DNA of 64,000 nucleotides from Allobranchiibius huperziae. GTDB lineage: Bacteria > Actinomycetota > Actinomycetes > Actinomycetales > Dermatophilaceae. The notes beneath the pieces are model-generated. The model searched no databases. It had not been told where the DNA came from and saw only the letters and a list, made by a program, of their open reading frames with translations. The stretch covers positions 1,628,929 through 1,692,928 of the forward strand of contig NZ_JACCFW010000001.1 in assembly GCF_013410455.1 (NCBI RefSeq), given 5' to 3'. Below, piece after piece: positions 30,999 through 39,196 of this stretch (position 1 is its first letter; every line of letters starts with the position of its first letter). The position numbers and the translations under genes were made by a program.

Positions 30999-32158
30999 CA
31001 CGAGCGCACCATGTCCCGCTCGACCGCGGTCAGTGCCGGCGCCGGGCGGGTCGCCGCGCGCGTGGCGAACGCGCCTCGGAAGCCCAGTCGGCGGATCGGA
31101 TCCTCCACCAGCGTCCACGAGAGGGCTGCGAGGGCGACCGTGACCGCGACGTTCGCGAGCGACAGCGCCCACCCGTGTCGGTCCGTGAGCCCCTGGGAAA
31201 AGACGATCACCGGGGTCTGCCACAGGTAGATGCCGTACGACCGCTCGCCCACCCAGCGCATCGGCGCACTCCCGAGGACGGCGCCGAGCATTCCGCCGTC
31301 CTGCACCGCGGCCATCAGCACGACGACTGTGGCGAGGGAGAGCAGCAGGAGTCCCCACGGGTAGAGGAAGGCGCTGAACTGATCGGTGCGCCAGACCAGT
31401 ACGCCGATCGCTGACAGTGCCCCGACTGCACTCACGTCGAGCGCCACCCGTCGGCTTCGTCGCCGGTCGCCGCGCCGGAGCGAGGGCAGCCAGAGCATCG
31501 CGGCCAGCGCGCCCACGAGCAATGCCCCGGCGCGGGTGTCGGTGCCCTCGTAGGCACGGGTCGCGCCTTCGACGCCCGGTGCGAACAACGTCCAGGAGAG
31601 CGCGAACGACCCTGCCGCGAGGAGGGCGGTGACGGCCGCGACCACCCGCACCCGTCCACGACATACGAAGAGCAGCAGGCCGAGCACCGGTGGCCACACC
31701 AGGTAGAACTGCTCCTCGACACTGAGCGACCACAAGTGCTCGAGCGGATCGACCGCCTGGGTGTTCGCCGCGACGTACGCCTGGCCGATCGTGTTCCAGT
31801 TGGCGACGTAGAACACCGCGGCCAGCGCGTCTCGTATGCGGGTCGCGAAGGCCGCCGGGTCGAGGATCGCCGTGCACGCGAGCACCACGACGAGCAGCAC
31901 CACGACCGCGGGCAGCAGCCGGCGTGCACGACGGATCCAGAACGTGCGCAACCGCAGGCTGCCCAGCCGCTCGAGCGAGCCGAGCAGGATCGAGGTGATG
32001 AGGAATCCGCTGAGTGTGAAGAAGATCCCGACGCCGAGGATCCCTCCACGAGCCCAGGGAAACCCCAGGTGGGCGCAGATCACGAGGGCGACGGCGACGG
32101 TGCGGACACCGTCGAGCCCCGGTAGATAGGTCGCGTTGCGGTCAAGCGGTCGTGGCAC
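30998..32158 (-). CDS. acyltransferase 3 family membrane protein (OafA/YrhL-like)
   Basis: A 386-residue polytopic membrane protein. The AT3 signature starts at once: YLPGLDGVRTVAVALVICAH, then GILGVGIFFTLSGFLITSIL, FWIRRARRLLPAVVVLLV and LEHLWSLSVEEQFYLVWP, with the catalytic histidine in the first helix. It moves acyl groups (often acetyl) across the membrane to sugars. The frame stays open upstream to 32377, but that stretch is arginine-rich and unlike the family, so GTG 32158 is chosen: it leaves the usual 10-12 residues before the first motif. It is operonic with the SGNH gene. Confidence 0.87.
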   Translation of the reverse strand: MPRPLDRNATYLPGLDGVRTVAVALVICAHLGFPWARGGILGVGIFFTLSGFLITSILLGSLERLGSLRLRTFWIRRARRLLPAVVVLLVVVLACTAILDPAAFATRIRDALAAVFYVANWNTIGQAYVAANTQAVDPLEHLWSLSVEEQFYLVWPPVLGLLLFVCRGRVRVVAAVTALLAAGSFALSWTLFAPGVEGATRAYEGTDTRAGALLVGALAAMLWLPSLRRGDRRRSRRVALDVSAVGALSAIGVLVWRTDQFSAFLYPWGLLLLSLATVVVLMAAVQDGGMLGAVLGSAPMRWVGERSYGIYLWQTPVIVFSQGLTDRHGWALSLANVAVTVALAALSWTLVEDPIRRLGFRGAFATRAATRPAPALTAVERDMVRS

Positions 32159-32182
32159 GGTCCAAACCCCCGAGTCGGTTCC

Positions 32183-32211
32183 GGCAGCTGCACCCCCGAG
32201 GTGCAGCTGCC
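32183..32211. promoter_or_regulatory. 11-bp inverted repeat before the acyltransferase start
   Basis: GGCAGCTGCAC and GTGCAGCTGCC pair perfectly around CCCCGAG. It lies 25-53 nt upstream of the acyltransferase GTG on the minus strand, so it could be an operator or a leader hairpin. Confidence 0.4.
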
Positions 32212-32491
32212 CCTCGTACGACGCCGCTCCGGAGGACCTCGTTGGGTCACGTTCCACCGACCCGGACCCGACGGCGCAGCTCGGCGCGGCCAGCGGACGG
32301 CGCCGTCCTTCGACGACCACACCCGCAGGTGGAGCTAAGGGGGGTCGTGATGGTGCGGCCTTCTGGCGCCGACGCAATGGGCCGGCGGAGGCGTGTGGAC
32401 AACCATGACAATTGCGCCGCTACGTGAGGGGGATGCGGATGACCTTTCCTCGAATCATCAGCAGGGCCAGGAATATTCGCCCAATTCCCCC

Positions 32492-32520
32492 TTGTGCGAT
32501 GTATCGAACAGACGTATGAT
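32492..32520 (+). promoter_or_regulatory. promoter with LexA-like SOS box
   Basis: TTGTGC (32492-32497) and TATGAT (32515-32520) are exactly 17 nt apart. TCGAACAGACGTATGA (32504-32519) fits the actinobacterial SOS box TCGAAC-N4-GTTCGA with two mismatches in the right half, and overlaps the -10. LexA bound here would block transcription of the HNH gene until DNA damage. Confidence 0.6.
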
Positions 32521-32564
32521 ACACAGTAGATGGCAAGGGGTGCCGTCACCAGCCAGGAGGGGCC

Positions 32565-33942
32565 ATGGCGCAGTCGACGACCGACACGCATGGCCGCGCG
32601 ACGCCTGGGACCGGTGCCCGGTTGGTGGCTTCGCTGCGGGAGTTCACCGCTGCGTTGGAGGAGTGGCCGGGTGCGCTGTGGCAGCTGGACGAAGCGGCGC
32701 TGGGCGACGTGGTCGGGGGCATGCTGCGTGTCTCCTCCCGGGCGGAGAACATTGCGGCGTTGGCCACGGCCGACGCGCTGAGCCGCGGGACCGTGGCGAA
32801 CTCCACCGCCACGGGTGCCCCGGCATGGGTCGCCCGTCAGGCGACCGGTGTCGAGCCGGCGGTGGTCCGCCGGGTCGGAATGGTGGGCGTCGAGTGCGCC
32901 GACCTCCGCAACCAGGTCGTCGCCGATGCCCTGGCTGACGGGTCGGCGAGTGTGCCGGTCGCGGCTGCCGCCTTGCGGGAGGTGCCGCGGATACTTCCTC
33001 AGTTGCCGACCGCGGACCGTGATGACCTTCTCGGGCGGTACCTGTCGTTGTCCGATCATGGGTGGCGGACGTTGCGGGAGTTGAGTACTCGCATCCTGGG
33101 GGGAGTACGCCCCGGAGCGCCTGGTGCGGGATGAGGAGCGTCAGCAGGCGTGTGAGTCGGTGTTCTGGGCCGATCTGCCCAGTGGGTTGACCCGCTTCGT
33201 CGCCGAACTGTCGAGCGGGCACGCCGCGGTGGTCAAACATGCCCTTCGCGCCCTGTCCGCGCCCGCACCAACGGTGACCGATAACGACGCGCAGGAGCGC
33301 GATCTTCGTAGTCCGGCCAAGCGCCGGGCGTATGCCTTGGTTCGACTGGTCGAGACCTCAGCAGGTGTCCTGGACGGCACCGCCCCGCGGCCGGTCGGGG
33401 AGTTCGGCGGCACCGCCAAGATCCTGGTCACGATGGACTACAACACCCTGTACGAGGGGCTCTGGGACGCGGGCCGGCTCGGCCAACACGGCTCGGGCGA
33501 AGACGGATTCGCGCCGACCTACCTTCCGGGGATCGGACGCACCACCGACGGGGACCATCTCGACGCGGGCACCCTCCGCCGACTCGCGTGCGACGCCGAC
33601 CTCGTCCCCATCGTCTTGGGTGGGGAATCCGAACCGTTGGATGTCGGGCGAGCGAAACGCCTCTTCACCGGCGGGTTGCGCACCGCGATCATCCACCGCG
33701 ACCAGCGCTGCACCTTCCCCGGATGCGACCGACCGCCCGACTGGTGCGATGCCCACCACGTGATCCCGTGGTGGGCCGGCGGACAGACAAACCTGAGCAA
33801 CGCAGCACTGCTGTGCGCACGCCACCACACCATCGTGCACCGCGACCTACTGACCGCCACCGTCACCACGACCGGCGTCACCTGGGACCTCACCCCCGGC
33901 CTGATGCCCACCCGACCCGGCCACCAGGGACCCGCCGCATGA
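32565..33942 (+). pseudogene. DUF222/HNH (13E12 repeat family) gene with frameshift
   Basis: The first part (from ATG 32565, AGGAGG 4 nt after its core) encodes a DUF222 domain: LRVSSRAENIAALATADALS, LADGSASVPVAAAALREVP, WRTLRELSTRILG. The run of six G at 33098-33103 then shifts the frame to a stop at 33134. Removing one G restores EYAPERLVRDEERQ and reads on to 33942, through AKILVTMDYNTLYEGL to the HNH nuclease motif CTFPGCDRPPDWCDAHHVIP and LLCARHHTIVHRD. The corrected product is 458 residues, normal for the family. It is either a recently lost gene, a slippage-controlled gene or a homopolymer sequencing error. 13E12 proteins are linked with mobile, multicopy families. Confidence 0.85.
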
Positions 33943-33963
33943 GCCTGACGGCGTATACCGCCA

Positions 33964-33987
33964 TTGACGGCGTTCGAACGCCGTCAA
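33964..33987. terminator. 24-bp perfect palindrome after the HNH gene
   Basis: TTGACGGCGTTCGAACGCCG continues as TCAA, making a perfect 24-bp palindrome 21 nt after the HNH stop. As RNA it would fold with a tight loop, so a terminator is plausible; a protein-binding site is the alternative. Confidence 0.5.
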
Positions 33988-34119
33988 CGAAGGCGAACAC
34001 CGTCAGCGTCGCCTGCGGCCTCACACTCGGGCCGGCCGCGAACCAGCGGCGTGAGCGCATGGACGAGCACCCACCACGTCGCTGCCCGGGACCTCGTTCG
34101 ATCACGTCCCGGTGACCGC

Positions 34120-34125
34120 TAGGGT
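34120..34125 (+). promoter_or_regulatory. -10 element (TAGGGT) of the acyl-CoA cluster
   Basis: TAGGGT lies about 80 nt upstream of the thiolase ATG, immediately before the palindromic site at 34139-34156. No strong -35 is evident. Confidence 0.4.
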
Positions 34126-34138
34126 GAGCTGGCACACA

Positions 34139-34156
34139 GTAAGCAAGCGCTTAGTC
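34139..34156. promoter_or_regulatory. candidate TetR-type operator
   Basis: GTAAGCAAGCGCTTAGTC is centred on the palindrome AAGCGCTT and sits about +7 from the likely transcription start. It resembles the AnCAAGnnCTTGnT type of site used by TetR regulators of lipid and sterol catabolism, with one mismatch. No TetR gene is in the window. Confidence 0.4.
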
Positions 34157-34205
34157 AGCCGCCGGGGTCATCACACCGCCGTCGGCCCGAATGCGGGGAG
34201 CACCC

Positions 34206-35426
34206 ATGCCCGAAGCTGTCATCGTCGCCACCGCCAGGTCGCCCATCGGCCGGGCGCGCAAGGGATCCCTGGTCGATATGCGCCCGGACGACCTCACCGT
34301 CCAGATGATCCAGGCGGCCCTCGACAAAGTGCCCGAGCTGGACCGTGGCGACATCGAGGACCTGATGCTCGGCTGCGGGCAGCCCGCCGGTGAGTCCGGA
34401 TTCAACATGGCCCGCGTCGTGGCCACCCAACTCGGCCTGGACCACGTCGGCGGCACCACGGTGCAGCGCTACTGCTCCTCGAGCCTGCAGACGTCCCGGA
34501 TGGCGATGCACGCGATCAAGGCGGGGGAGGGCGAGGTCTTCATCTCCGCCGGCGTGGAGACGGTGAGCCGCTACGACCGCGGCTCGGCGGACGGCTACCC
34601 CGACACCAGGAACCCCCAGTTCGACGACGCCCGCCGACGCACCGAGGTCGCCGCCGCCGGACAGATGCCACCGTGGCACGACCCGCGCGAGGACGGCGAG
34701 CTGCCCGACATCTACATCCAGATGGGCCAGACCGCCGAGAACGTCGCGTCGTACAAGAACGTGACCCGCGCGGACCAGGACGAGTTCGGCGTACGCAGCC
34801 AGAACCTCGCCGAGGAGGCGCAGAAGAACGGCTTCTGGGCGCAGGACATCACCCCCGTGACGCTGCCCGACGGCAGCACCGTGGAGAAGGACGACGGTCC
34901 GCGCGCGGGCGTCACCCTGGAGAAGGTCTCGCAGCTGCAGCCGGTCTTCCGCCCCGACGGCACCGTGACCGCCGGCAACTGCTGTCCGTTGAACGACGGC
35001 GCTGCCGCAGTGATCATCATGAGCGACGCCAAGGCCAAGCAGCTGGGGCTGACCCCGCTGGCCCGGATCGTCTCCACCGGCCTGACCGCGCTGTCGCCCG
35101 AGATCATGGGCCTCGGCCCGGTCGAGGCGTCCCGCAGGGCGCTCGTCCACGCCGGCATGAGCATCGGTGACATCGACCTGGTCGAGATCAACGAGGCGTT
35201 CGCGGCGCAGGTCATCCCGTCCGCCCGCGACCTCGACATCCCGTGGGACAAGCTCAACGTCAACGGCGGCGCCATCGCCGTGGGTCACCCGTTCGGGATG
35301 ACCGGTGCGCGCATCACCAGCACCCTGATCAACTCCCTGCGCTTCCACGACAAGCAGTTCGGTCTGGAGACCATGTGCGTCGGCGGTGGCCAGGGCATGG
35401 CCATGGTGCTCGAGCGTCTCAGCTGA
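34206..35426 (+). CDS. acetyl-CoA acetyltransferase (thiolase)
   Basis: A 406-residue thiolase for the last step of beta-oxidation, cleaving 3-ketoacyl-CoA with CoA. The acyl-accepting cysteine is in VQRYCSSSLQT (near residue 89), the histidine in NGGAIAVGHPFGMTGAR, and the second cysteine in MCVGGGQGMAMV. EINEAFAAQVIP is typical. ATG 34206 has GGGGAG six nt upstream and is preferred to ATG 34191. First gene of a long plus-strand cluster of fatty acyl-CoA enzymes. Biosynthetic thiolases share these motifs, but the neighbours point to degradation. Confidence 0.95.
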   Translation: MPEAVIVATARSPIGRARKGSLVDMRPDDLTVQMIQAALDKVPELDRGDIEDLMLGCGQPAGESGFNMARVVATQLGLDHVGGTTVQRYCSSSLQTSRMAMHAIKAGEGEVFISAGVETVSRYDRGSADGYPDTRNPQFDDARRRTEVAAAGQMPPWHDPREDGELPDIYIQMGQTAENVASYKNVTRADQDEFGVRSQNLAEEAQKNGFWAQDITPVTLPDGSTVEKDDGPRAGVTLEKVSQLQPVFRPDGTVTAGNCCPLNDGAAAVIIMSDAKAKQLGLTPLARIVSTGLTALSPEIMGLGPVEASRRALVHAGMSIGDIDLVEINEAFAAQVIPSARDLDIPWDKLNVNGGAIAVGHPFGMTGARITSTLINSLRFHDKQFGLETMCVGGGQGMAMVLERLS

Positions 35427-35483
35427 CCTCGTCCCGCTCGACCCGATAGAAGCCCACATACATTGCGCGACAAGGAGATGCGA

Positions 35484-36236
35484 GTGAGCAGACTGTCCGG
35501 TAAGACCGCCCTGGTGACGGGTGCGAGCCGAGGTATCGGCCTCGGCATCGCCCGTCAGATCGTCGCCGAGGGTGGCCGCGTGGTCATCACGGCGCGCAAG
35601 CAGGAAGCCCTGGACGAGGCTGCCGCCGAGCTCGGCGGCCCCGACGTGGTCGTCGCGGTCGCCGGCAAGGCTGACGACGCGGCGCACCAGCAGGAGGCGA
35701 TCGACACCGCCATCAACACCTTCGGTTCCCTGGACCTGCTGGTCAACAACGCCGGCATCAATCCGTCGTTCGGCCCGTTGGTCGAGGTCGACCTCGCGGC
35801 CGCCCGCAAGACCACCGAGGTCAACGCGATCGCGGTGCTCTCCTGGGTGCAGCTCGCCTACCGCTCCTGGATGCGCGAGCACGGCGGCTCGATCGTCAAC
35901 GTCGCGTCGGTGGCCGGCGTGCGCCCGGCGCCGGGCATCTCGTTGTACGGCGCCACCAAGGCCATGCTCATCTCCCTCACTGAGAGCCTCGCGGTGGAGC
36001 TCGGCCCGACCATCCGGGTCAACGCCGTCGCACCGGCCGTGGTGAAGACCCAGTTCGCGCAGGCGCTCTACGCCGAGGGTGAGGAGAAGGCCTCGGCCGA
36101 CTACCCCCTGAAGCGACTCGGCGAGCCCGAGGACATCGCCAGCGCCGTCACCTACTTCCTGTCCGCCGACAGCTCGTGGGTGACCGGCCAGACCCTCGTC
36201 CTGGACGGTGGCATCACCCTGCGCGGGGGAGTCTGA
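35484..36236 (+). CDS. SDR-family oxidoreductase (FabG-like)
   Basis: A 250-residue short-chain dehydrogenase. Cofactor motif TGASRGIG, then NNAGINPSFG, catalytic Ser in VASVAGVRPAPG and the YxxxK pair in SLYGATKAMLI. Closing VTYFLSADSSWVTGQTLVLD is classical. Within the cluster it is well placed to oxidise 3-hydroxyacyl-CoA to 3-ketoacyl-CoA for the thiolase; that is inferred. AAGGAG at 35472-35477 touches ATG 35478 and lies 6 nt before GTG 35484, so GTG is the better start. Confidence 0.9.
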   Translation: MSRLSGKTALVTGASRGIGLGIARQIVAEGGRVVITARKQEALDEAAAELGGPDVVVAVAGKADDAAHQQEAIDTAINTFGSLDLLVNNAGINPSFGPLVEVDLAAARKTTEVNAIAVLSWVQLAYRSWMREHGGSIVNVASVAGVRPAPGISLYGATKAMLISLTESLAVELGPTIRVNAVAPAVVKTQFAQALYAEGEEKASADYPLKRLGEPEDIASAVTYFLSADSSWVTGQTLVLDGGITLRGGV

Positions 36237-36237
36237 G

Positions 36238-37041
36238 ATGTCGGCTCCGGCAGCCGGTGCACAGACCGTCGTCGTCACCGGCGCGGCTCGCGGCATCGGA
36301 GCGGCCATCGCCACCCGGATGGCCGCCGACGGCGCACGAGTGGTGGTCAGCGACCGCGACGGTGACGAGCTGCGCGAGCTCGCGGCACGGATCGGCGCCC
36401 ACCCGGTGGTCGCCGACATCGCCTCGGACGGCGGCGTGCAGCAACTCGTCGATGCCGCGCTGGAGACCCTTGGCCGCATCGACGTCTTCTTCGCGAACGC
36501 CGGAATCGCCCTGGGCACAGGCCTGTCCGACACCGACGACGGTCACTGGGCGACGATCCTGGACATCAACGTGCTGGCGCACGTGCGCGCGGCGCGGGCT
36601 CTGGAGTCGGTCTGGGAGAAGCAGGGGGGTGGCCGGTTCGTGGTTACCGCATCCGCAGCGGGGCTGCTCACGATCCTGGACGATCCGTCGTACGCCGTGA
36701 CCAAGCACGCCGCGGTCGCGTTCGCGGAATGGTTGAGCGTCACCTACCGCCACCGCGGCGTGGTGGTGCAGGCGATCTGCCCGCAGGGCGTGCAGACGCG
36801 GATGCTCGAGGCGTCCGGCGAGCTGGAGGAGCTGCTCAGCCACGACCAGGCGCTGCCGCCCGAGCGGGTGGCGGACGCCGTCGCGACGGCGCTCACGACC
36901 GAGGACTTCTACATCCTTCCCCACCCCGAGGTGGCCGGGTACGCGGCGCTGCGTAGCGCCGAGCCGGACCGCTGGCTGGCGGGCATGAACAAACTGCAAC
37001 GCAAACTCGAGGACGCGCGGGCGACGCGCGATGGAGGCTGA
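36238..37041 (+). CDS. SDR-family oxidoreductase
   Basis: A 267-residue short-chain dehydrogenase starting 1 nt after the previous stop. TGAARGIGAAIATRM binds the cofactor; NAGIALGTGL, the Ser region VTASAAGLLTILD and the catalytic YAVTKHAAV follow. The C-terminal half (CPQGVQTRMLEASGELEELL, FYILPHPEVAGYAALRS) is of the type seen beside acyl-CoA dehydrogenase genes in mycobacteria. Substrate unknown; probably an acyl-CoA or alcohol intermediate of the cluster. Confidence 0.9.
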   Translation: MSAPAAGAQTVVVTGAARGIGAAIATRMAADGARVVVSDRDGDELRELAARIGAHPVVADIASDGGVQQLVDAALETLGRIDVFFANAGIALGTGLSDTDDGHWATILDINVLAHVRAARALESVWEKQGGGRFVVTASAAGLLTILDDPSYAVTKHAAVAFAEWLSVTYRHRGVVVQAICPQGVQTRMLEASGELEELLSHDQALPPERVADAVATALTTEDFYILPHPEVAGYAALRSAEPDRWLAGMNKLQRKLEDARATRDGG

Positions 37042-37047
37042 GACGAC

Positions 37048-38040
37048 GTGGCGACGATGAGAGCACTGCGGATCGAGGAGCTGGGCCAGCCGAACAAGGT
37101 GCTCGAGGTGGTCGATGTCCCGGTGCCCGAGCCCGGCGCCGGTCAGATCGCCGTGCGGGTGCTGGGTGCTGCACTCAACTTCCCGGACGTGCTGATGTGC
37201 CGGGGGGAGTACCAGGTACGCCCGCCACTGCCCTTCACGCCGGGCGTCGAGGTGTGCGGCGAGGTCACCGCACTCGGCCAGGGCGTGGACCATCTCGCCG
37301 TCGGGGCGCGGGTCCTGGGCTCGCCGGCTCTGCCGTCGGGCGGCTTCGCGCAGTTCGCGCTGATGGAAGCCACCGACGCGCACCCCGCGTCCGCAGCCCT
37401 GGACGACGCGCAGGCGGCGTCGTTCTGGATCGGCTATCAGACCAGCTGGTTCGCCCTGCACCGTCGCGCCGCCCTGCAGCCGGGCGAGACGCTGCTGGTG
37501 CACGCCGCGGCCGGTGGGGTGGGAAGCTCAGCCGTGCAGCTCGGCAAGGCGGCCGGCGCCCGGGTGATCGGTGTGGTCGGCGGCGCCGAGAAGGCCGTGT
37601 TCGCGCGCGAACTCGGCGCGGACATCGTGGTCGACCGGCACACCGAGGACTTCGTCCAGGTGGTCAAGGACGCGACCGGCGGGCGCGGCGCCGACGTGAT
37701 CTACGACCCGGTCGGCGGCGACACCTACGACCGCTCCACCAAGTGCATCGCCTTCGAGGGACGCATCGTGGTCATCGGTTTCGCGGGCGGCCGCATCCAG
37801 TCGGCCGCGCTCAACCACGCCCTGATCAAGAACTACTCGATCCTCGGGCTGCACTGGGGTCTCTACAAGTCCAGGATCCCGGGGCTGATGGGGGAGTGCC
37901 ACGAGGTGCTCTCCCAGATGGCGCAGGACGGCGTCGCCGTCCCGCTGGTGAGCGAGCGGGTCGGTCTGGAACAGGTGCCGGACGCCCTGCAGCGACTCGG
38001 CGACGGCTCCACCGTCGGTCGCGTGGTGATGGTGCCGTGA
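37048..38040 (+). CDS. NADPH:quinone oxidoreductase family protein
   Basis: A 330-residue zinc-free MDR enzyme: ALNFPDVLMCRGEYQVRPPL, PFTPGVEVCGEVTALGQGVD, NADP loop LLVHAAAGGVGSSAVQLGKA and GGRGADVIYDPVGGDTYD. It shares the fold with the enzyme at 29147-30130, but differs in the catalytic-domain residues and belongs to the cluster. A role as enoyl-CoA or enone reductase is plausible. GTG 37048 has GGAGG ten nt upstream; ATG 37057 is an alternative. Its stop overlaps the HAD start (GTGA). Confidence 0.88.
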   Translation: MATMRALRIEELGQPNKVLEVVDVPVPEPGAGQIAVRVLGAALNFPDVLMCRGEYQVRPPLPFTPGVEVCGEVTALGQGVDHLAVGARVLGSPALPSGGFAQFALMEATDAHPASAALDDAQAASFWIGYQTSWFALHRRAALQPGETLLVHAAAGGVGSSAVQLGKAAGARVIGVVGGAEKAVFARELGADIVVDRHTEDFVQVVKDATGGRGADVIYDPVGGDTYDRSTKCIAFEGRIVVIGFAGGRIQSAALNHALIKNYSILGLHWGLYKSRIPGLMGECHEVLSQMAQDGVAVPLVSERVGLEQVPDALQRLGDGSTVGRVVMVP

Positions 38041-38717
38041 ACCAACCCCACGAAGACCCCTCCAGCACTGCATCAGCGAAGGCGGTCCTCTTCGACTACG
38101 GCGGCGTCATCACGACGCCGATCCGCGGCAGCATCGCGTCGTGGACGAGCGAAGCCGACATCGACCCGCAGTCCTTCTCACGGGTGCTCAAGCGGTGGCT
38201 CGGCCGGGACGCGTCGCCCGACAGCCCGATCCACCGCCTCGAGCGCGGTGAACTGTCCGCGTCCGAGTTCAACACCCTCCTCACTCGCGAACTGCGTTCT
38301 CCCAGCGGTGATCCCGTGCCGCCGGGCGACTACCTGCGGGGCATGTTCAAGGCCAGCAAGGTCGACGAAGGCACGGTGGCGCTCGTGCGCGACCTGCGCG
38401 CGGCCGGCGTCCGCACCGGGCTGCTGTCGAACAGCTGGGGTTTCTCCTACGACCGCACGCTGCTGGACGAATTGTTCGATCCGGTCGTGATCTCCGGCGA
38501 GGTCGGCATGCGCAAGCCGGAGAAGCGCATCTTCGATCTGGCCGTCGAACGACTCGGCCTGGCGCCCGGCGACGTCGTCTTCGTCGACGACGCCGAGCCC
38601 AACCTCGTCGGTGCGCGCGCTGCGGGTCTGCGCACCGTTCTGCACAAGGACGCAGCCACCACTCGTGCGGCGTTCGAGAAGTTGTTGCAGCACGCCCCGA
38701 CATCCGCATCCCTCTGA
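38037..38717 (+). CDS. HAD-family hydrolase (ACAD10 N-terminal-like)
   Basis: A 226-residue HAD-like protein with FDYGGVITTPIRGSI at the active-site loop (a DYGG variant of the DxDxT motif), a cap region, TGLLSNSWGFSYDR (motif II), GMRKPEKRIFDLA (Lys of motif III) and VFVDDAEPNLVGARA (motif IV). The DYGG form with otherwise intact motifs is found in the HAD domain of animal ACAD10 and of epoxide-hydrolase-like HADs. The first Asp is kept, but the usual third-position Asp of DxD is Gly, so phosphatase activity is uncertain. GTG overlaps the upstream stop by 4 nt. Confidence 0.87.
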   Translation: MNQPHEDPSSTASAKAVLFDYGGVITTPIRGSIASWTSEADIDPQSFSRVLKRWLGRDASPDSPIHRLERGELSASEFNTLLTRELRSPSGDPVPPGDYLRGMFKASKVDEGTVALVRDLRAAGVRTGLLSNSWGFSYDRTLLDELFDPVVISGEVGMRKPEKRIFDLAVERLGLAPGDVVFVDDAEPNLVGARAAGLRTVLHKDAATTRAAFEKLLQHAPTSASL

Positions 38718-38743
38718 AGCACCCCGAAGACAAGGAGCACCAC

Positions 38744-39196
38744 ATGCGCACGTTCGATGGACTGGACGACCTCGAGACCGCCGTCGGGGACGAGCTGGGA
38801 GTGAGCGACTGGCACACCGTGACCCAGGAGCAGGTCGACACCTTCGCCGAGGCGACCGGGGATCACCAGTGGATCCACGTCGATGTCGAGCGGGCGAGGA
38901 AGGGGCCGTTCGGTGGGACCATCGCGCACGGTTACCTGACGCTGTCGCTGCTGCCCACGCTCGTCTCCGAGATCTACACCGTGCAGGGACTGTCGATGGG
39001 GATCAACTACGGCTCCAACAAGGTCCGTTTCCCCACGCCGGTGCCCGTCGGCTCCCGCGTGCGGGCCCGAGCGGTCCTGAAGGAGCTCAACCGCGGACCG
39101 AACGGCGCCCAGAGCGTCGCCACCGTGACCGTCGAGCTCGAGGGCAACGAGAAGCCCGCCTGCGTCGCCGAGACCGTCTCGCTGCTGGTTCCGTGA
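38744..39196 (+). CDS. MaoC-family dehydratase (R-specific enoyl-CoA hydratase-like)
   Basis: A 150-residue hot-dog protein. The hydratase motif reads FAEATGDHQWIHVD (catalytic Asp and His), followed by GPFGGTIAHGYLTLSLLPTL. Such enzymes add water to trans-2-enoyl-CoA. A strong AAGGAG precedes the ATG at 38744. It sits between the HAD and kinase genes, with the kinase starting inside its stop codon (GTGA). In the proposed 4-hydroxyacid route it would hydrate the enoyl-CoA left by the dehydrogenase-like enzyme. Confidence 0.93.
   Translation: MRTFDGLDDLETAVGDELGVSDWHTVTQEQVDTFAEATGDHQWIHVDVERARKGPFGGTIAHGYLTLSLLPTLVSEIYTVQGLSMGINYGSNKVRFPTPVPVGSRVRARAVLKELNRGPNGAQSVATVTVELEGNEKPACVAETVSLLVP

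Larger units (their letters stand above)
32159..32564. other. intergenic region between acyltransferase and 13E12-type gene
   Basis: No convincing gene. From left: the hairpin at 32183-32211, a featureless GC-rich stretch, then from about 32400 a markedly AT-richer segment that holds the promoter and LexA-like box of the HNH gene. The divergent acyltransferase promoter should also be here, but I see no clear hexamers for it. Confidence 0.6.

Noticed and set aside
32159-32377. N-terminal extension of the acyltransferase
   Set aside because: Arginine- and proline-rich, unlike the family, and carries the hairpin; the AT3 signature starts just after GTG 32158.
33943-34205. RNA gene (tRNA-like) in the gap before the thiolase
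   Set aside because: Only the 24-bp palindrome, a -10 and the operator are seen; no cloverleaf.
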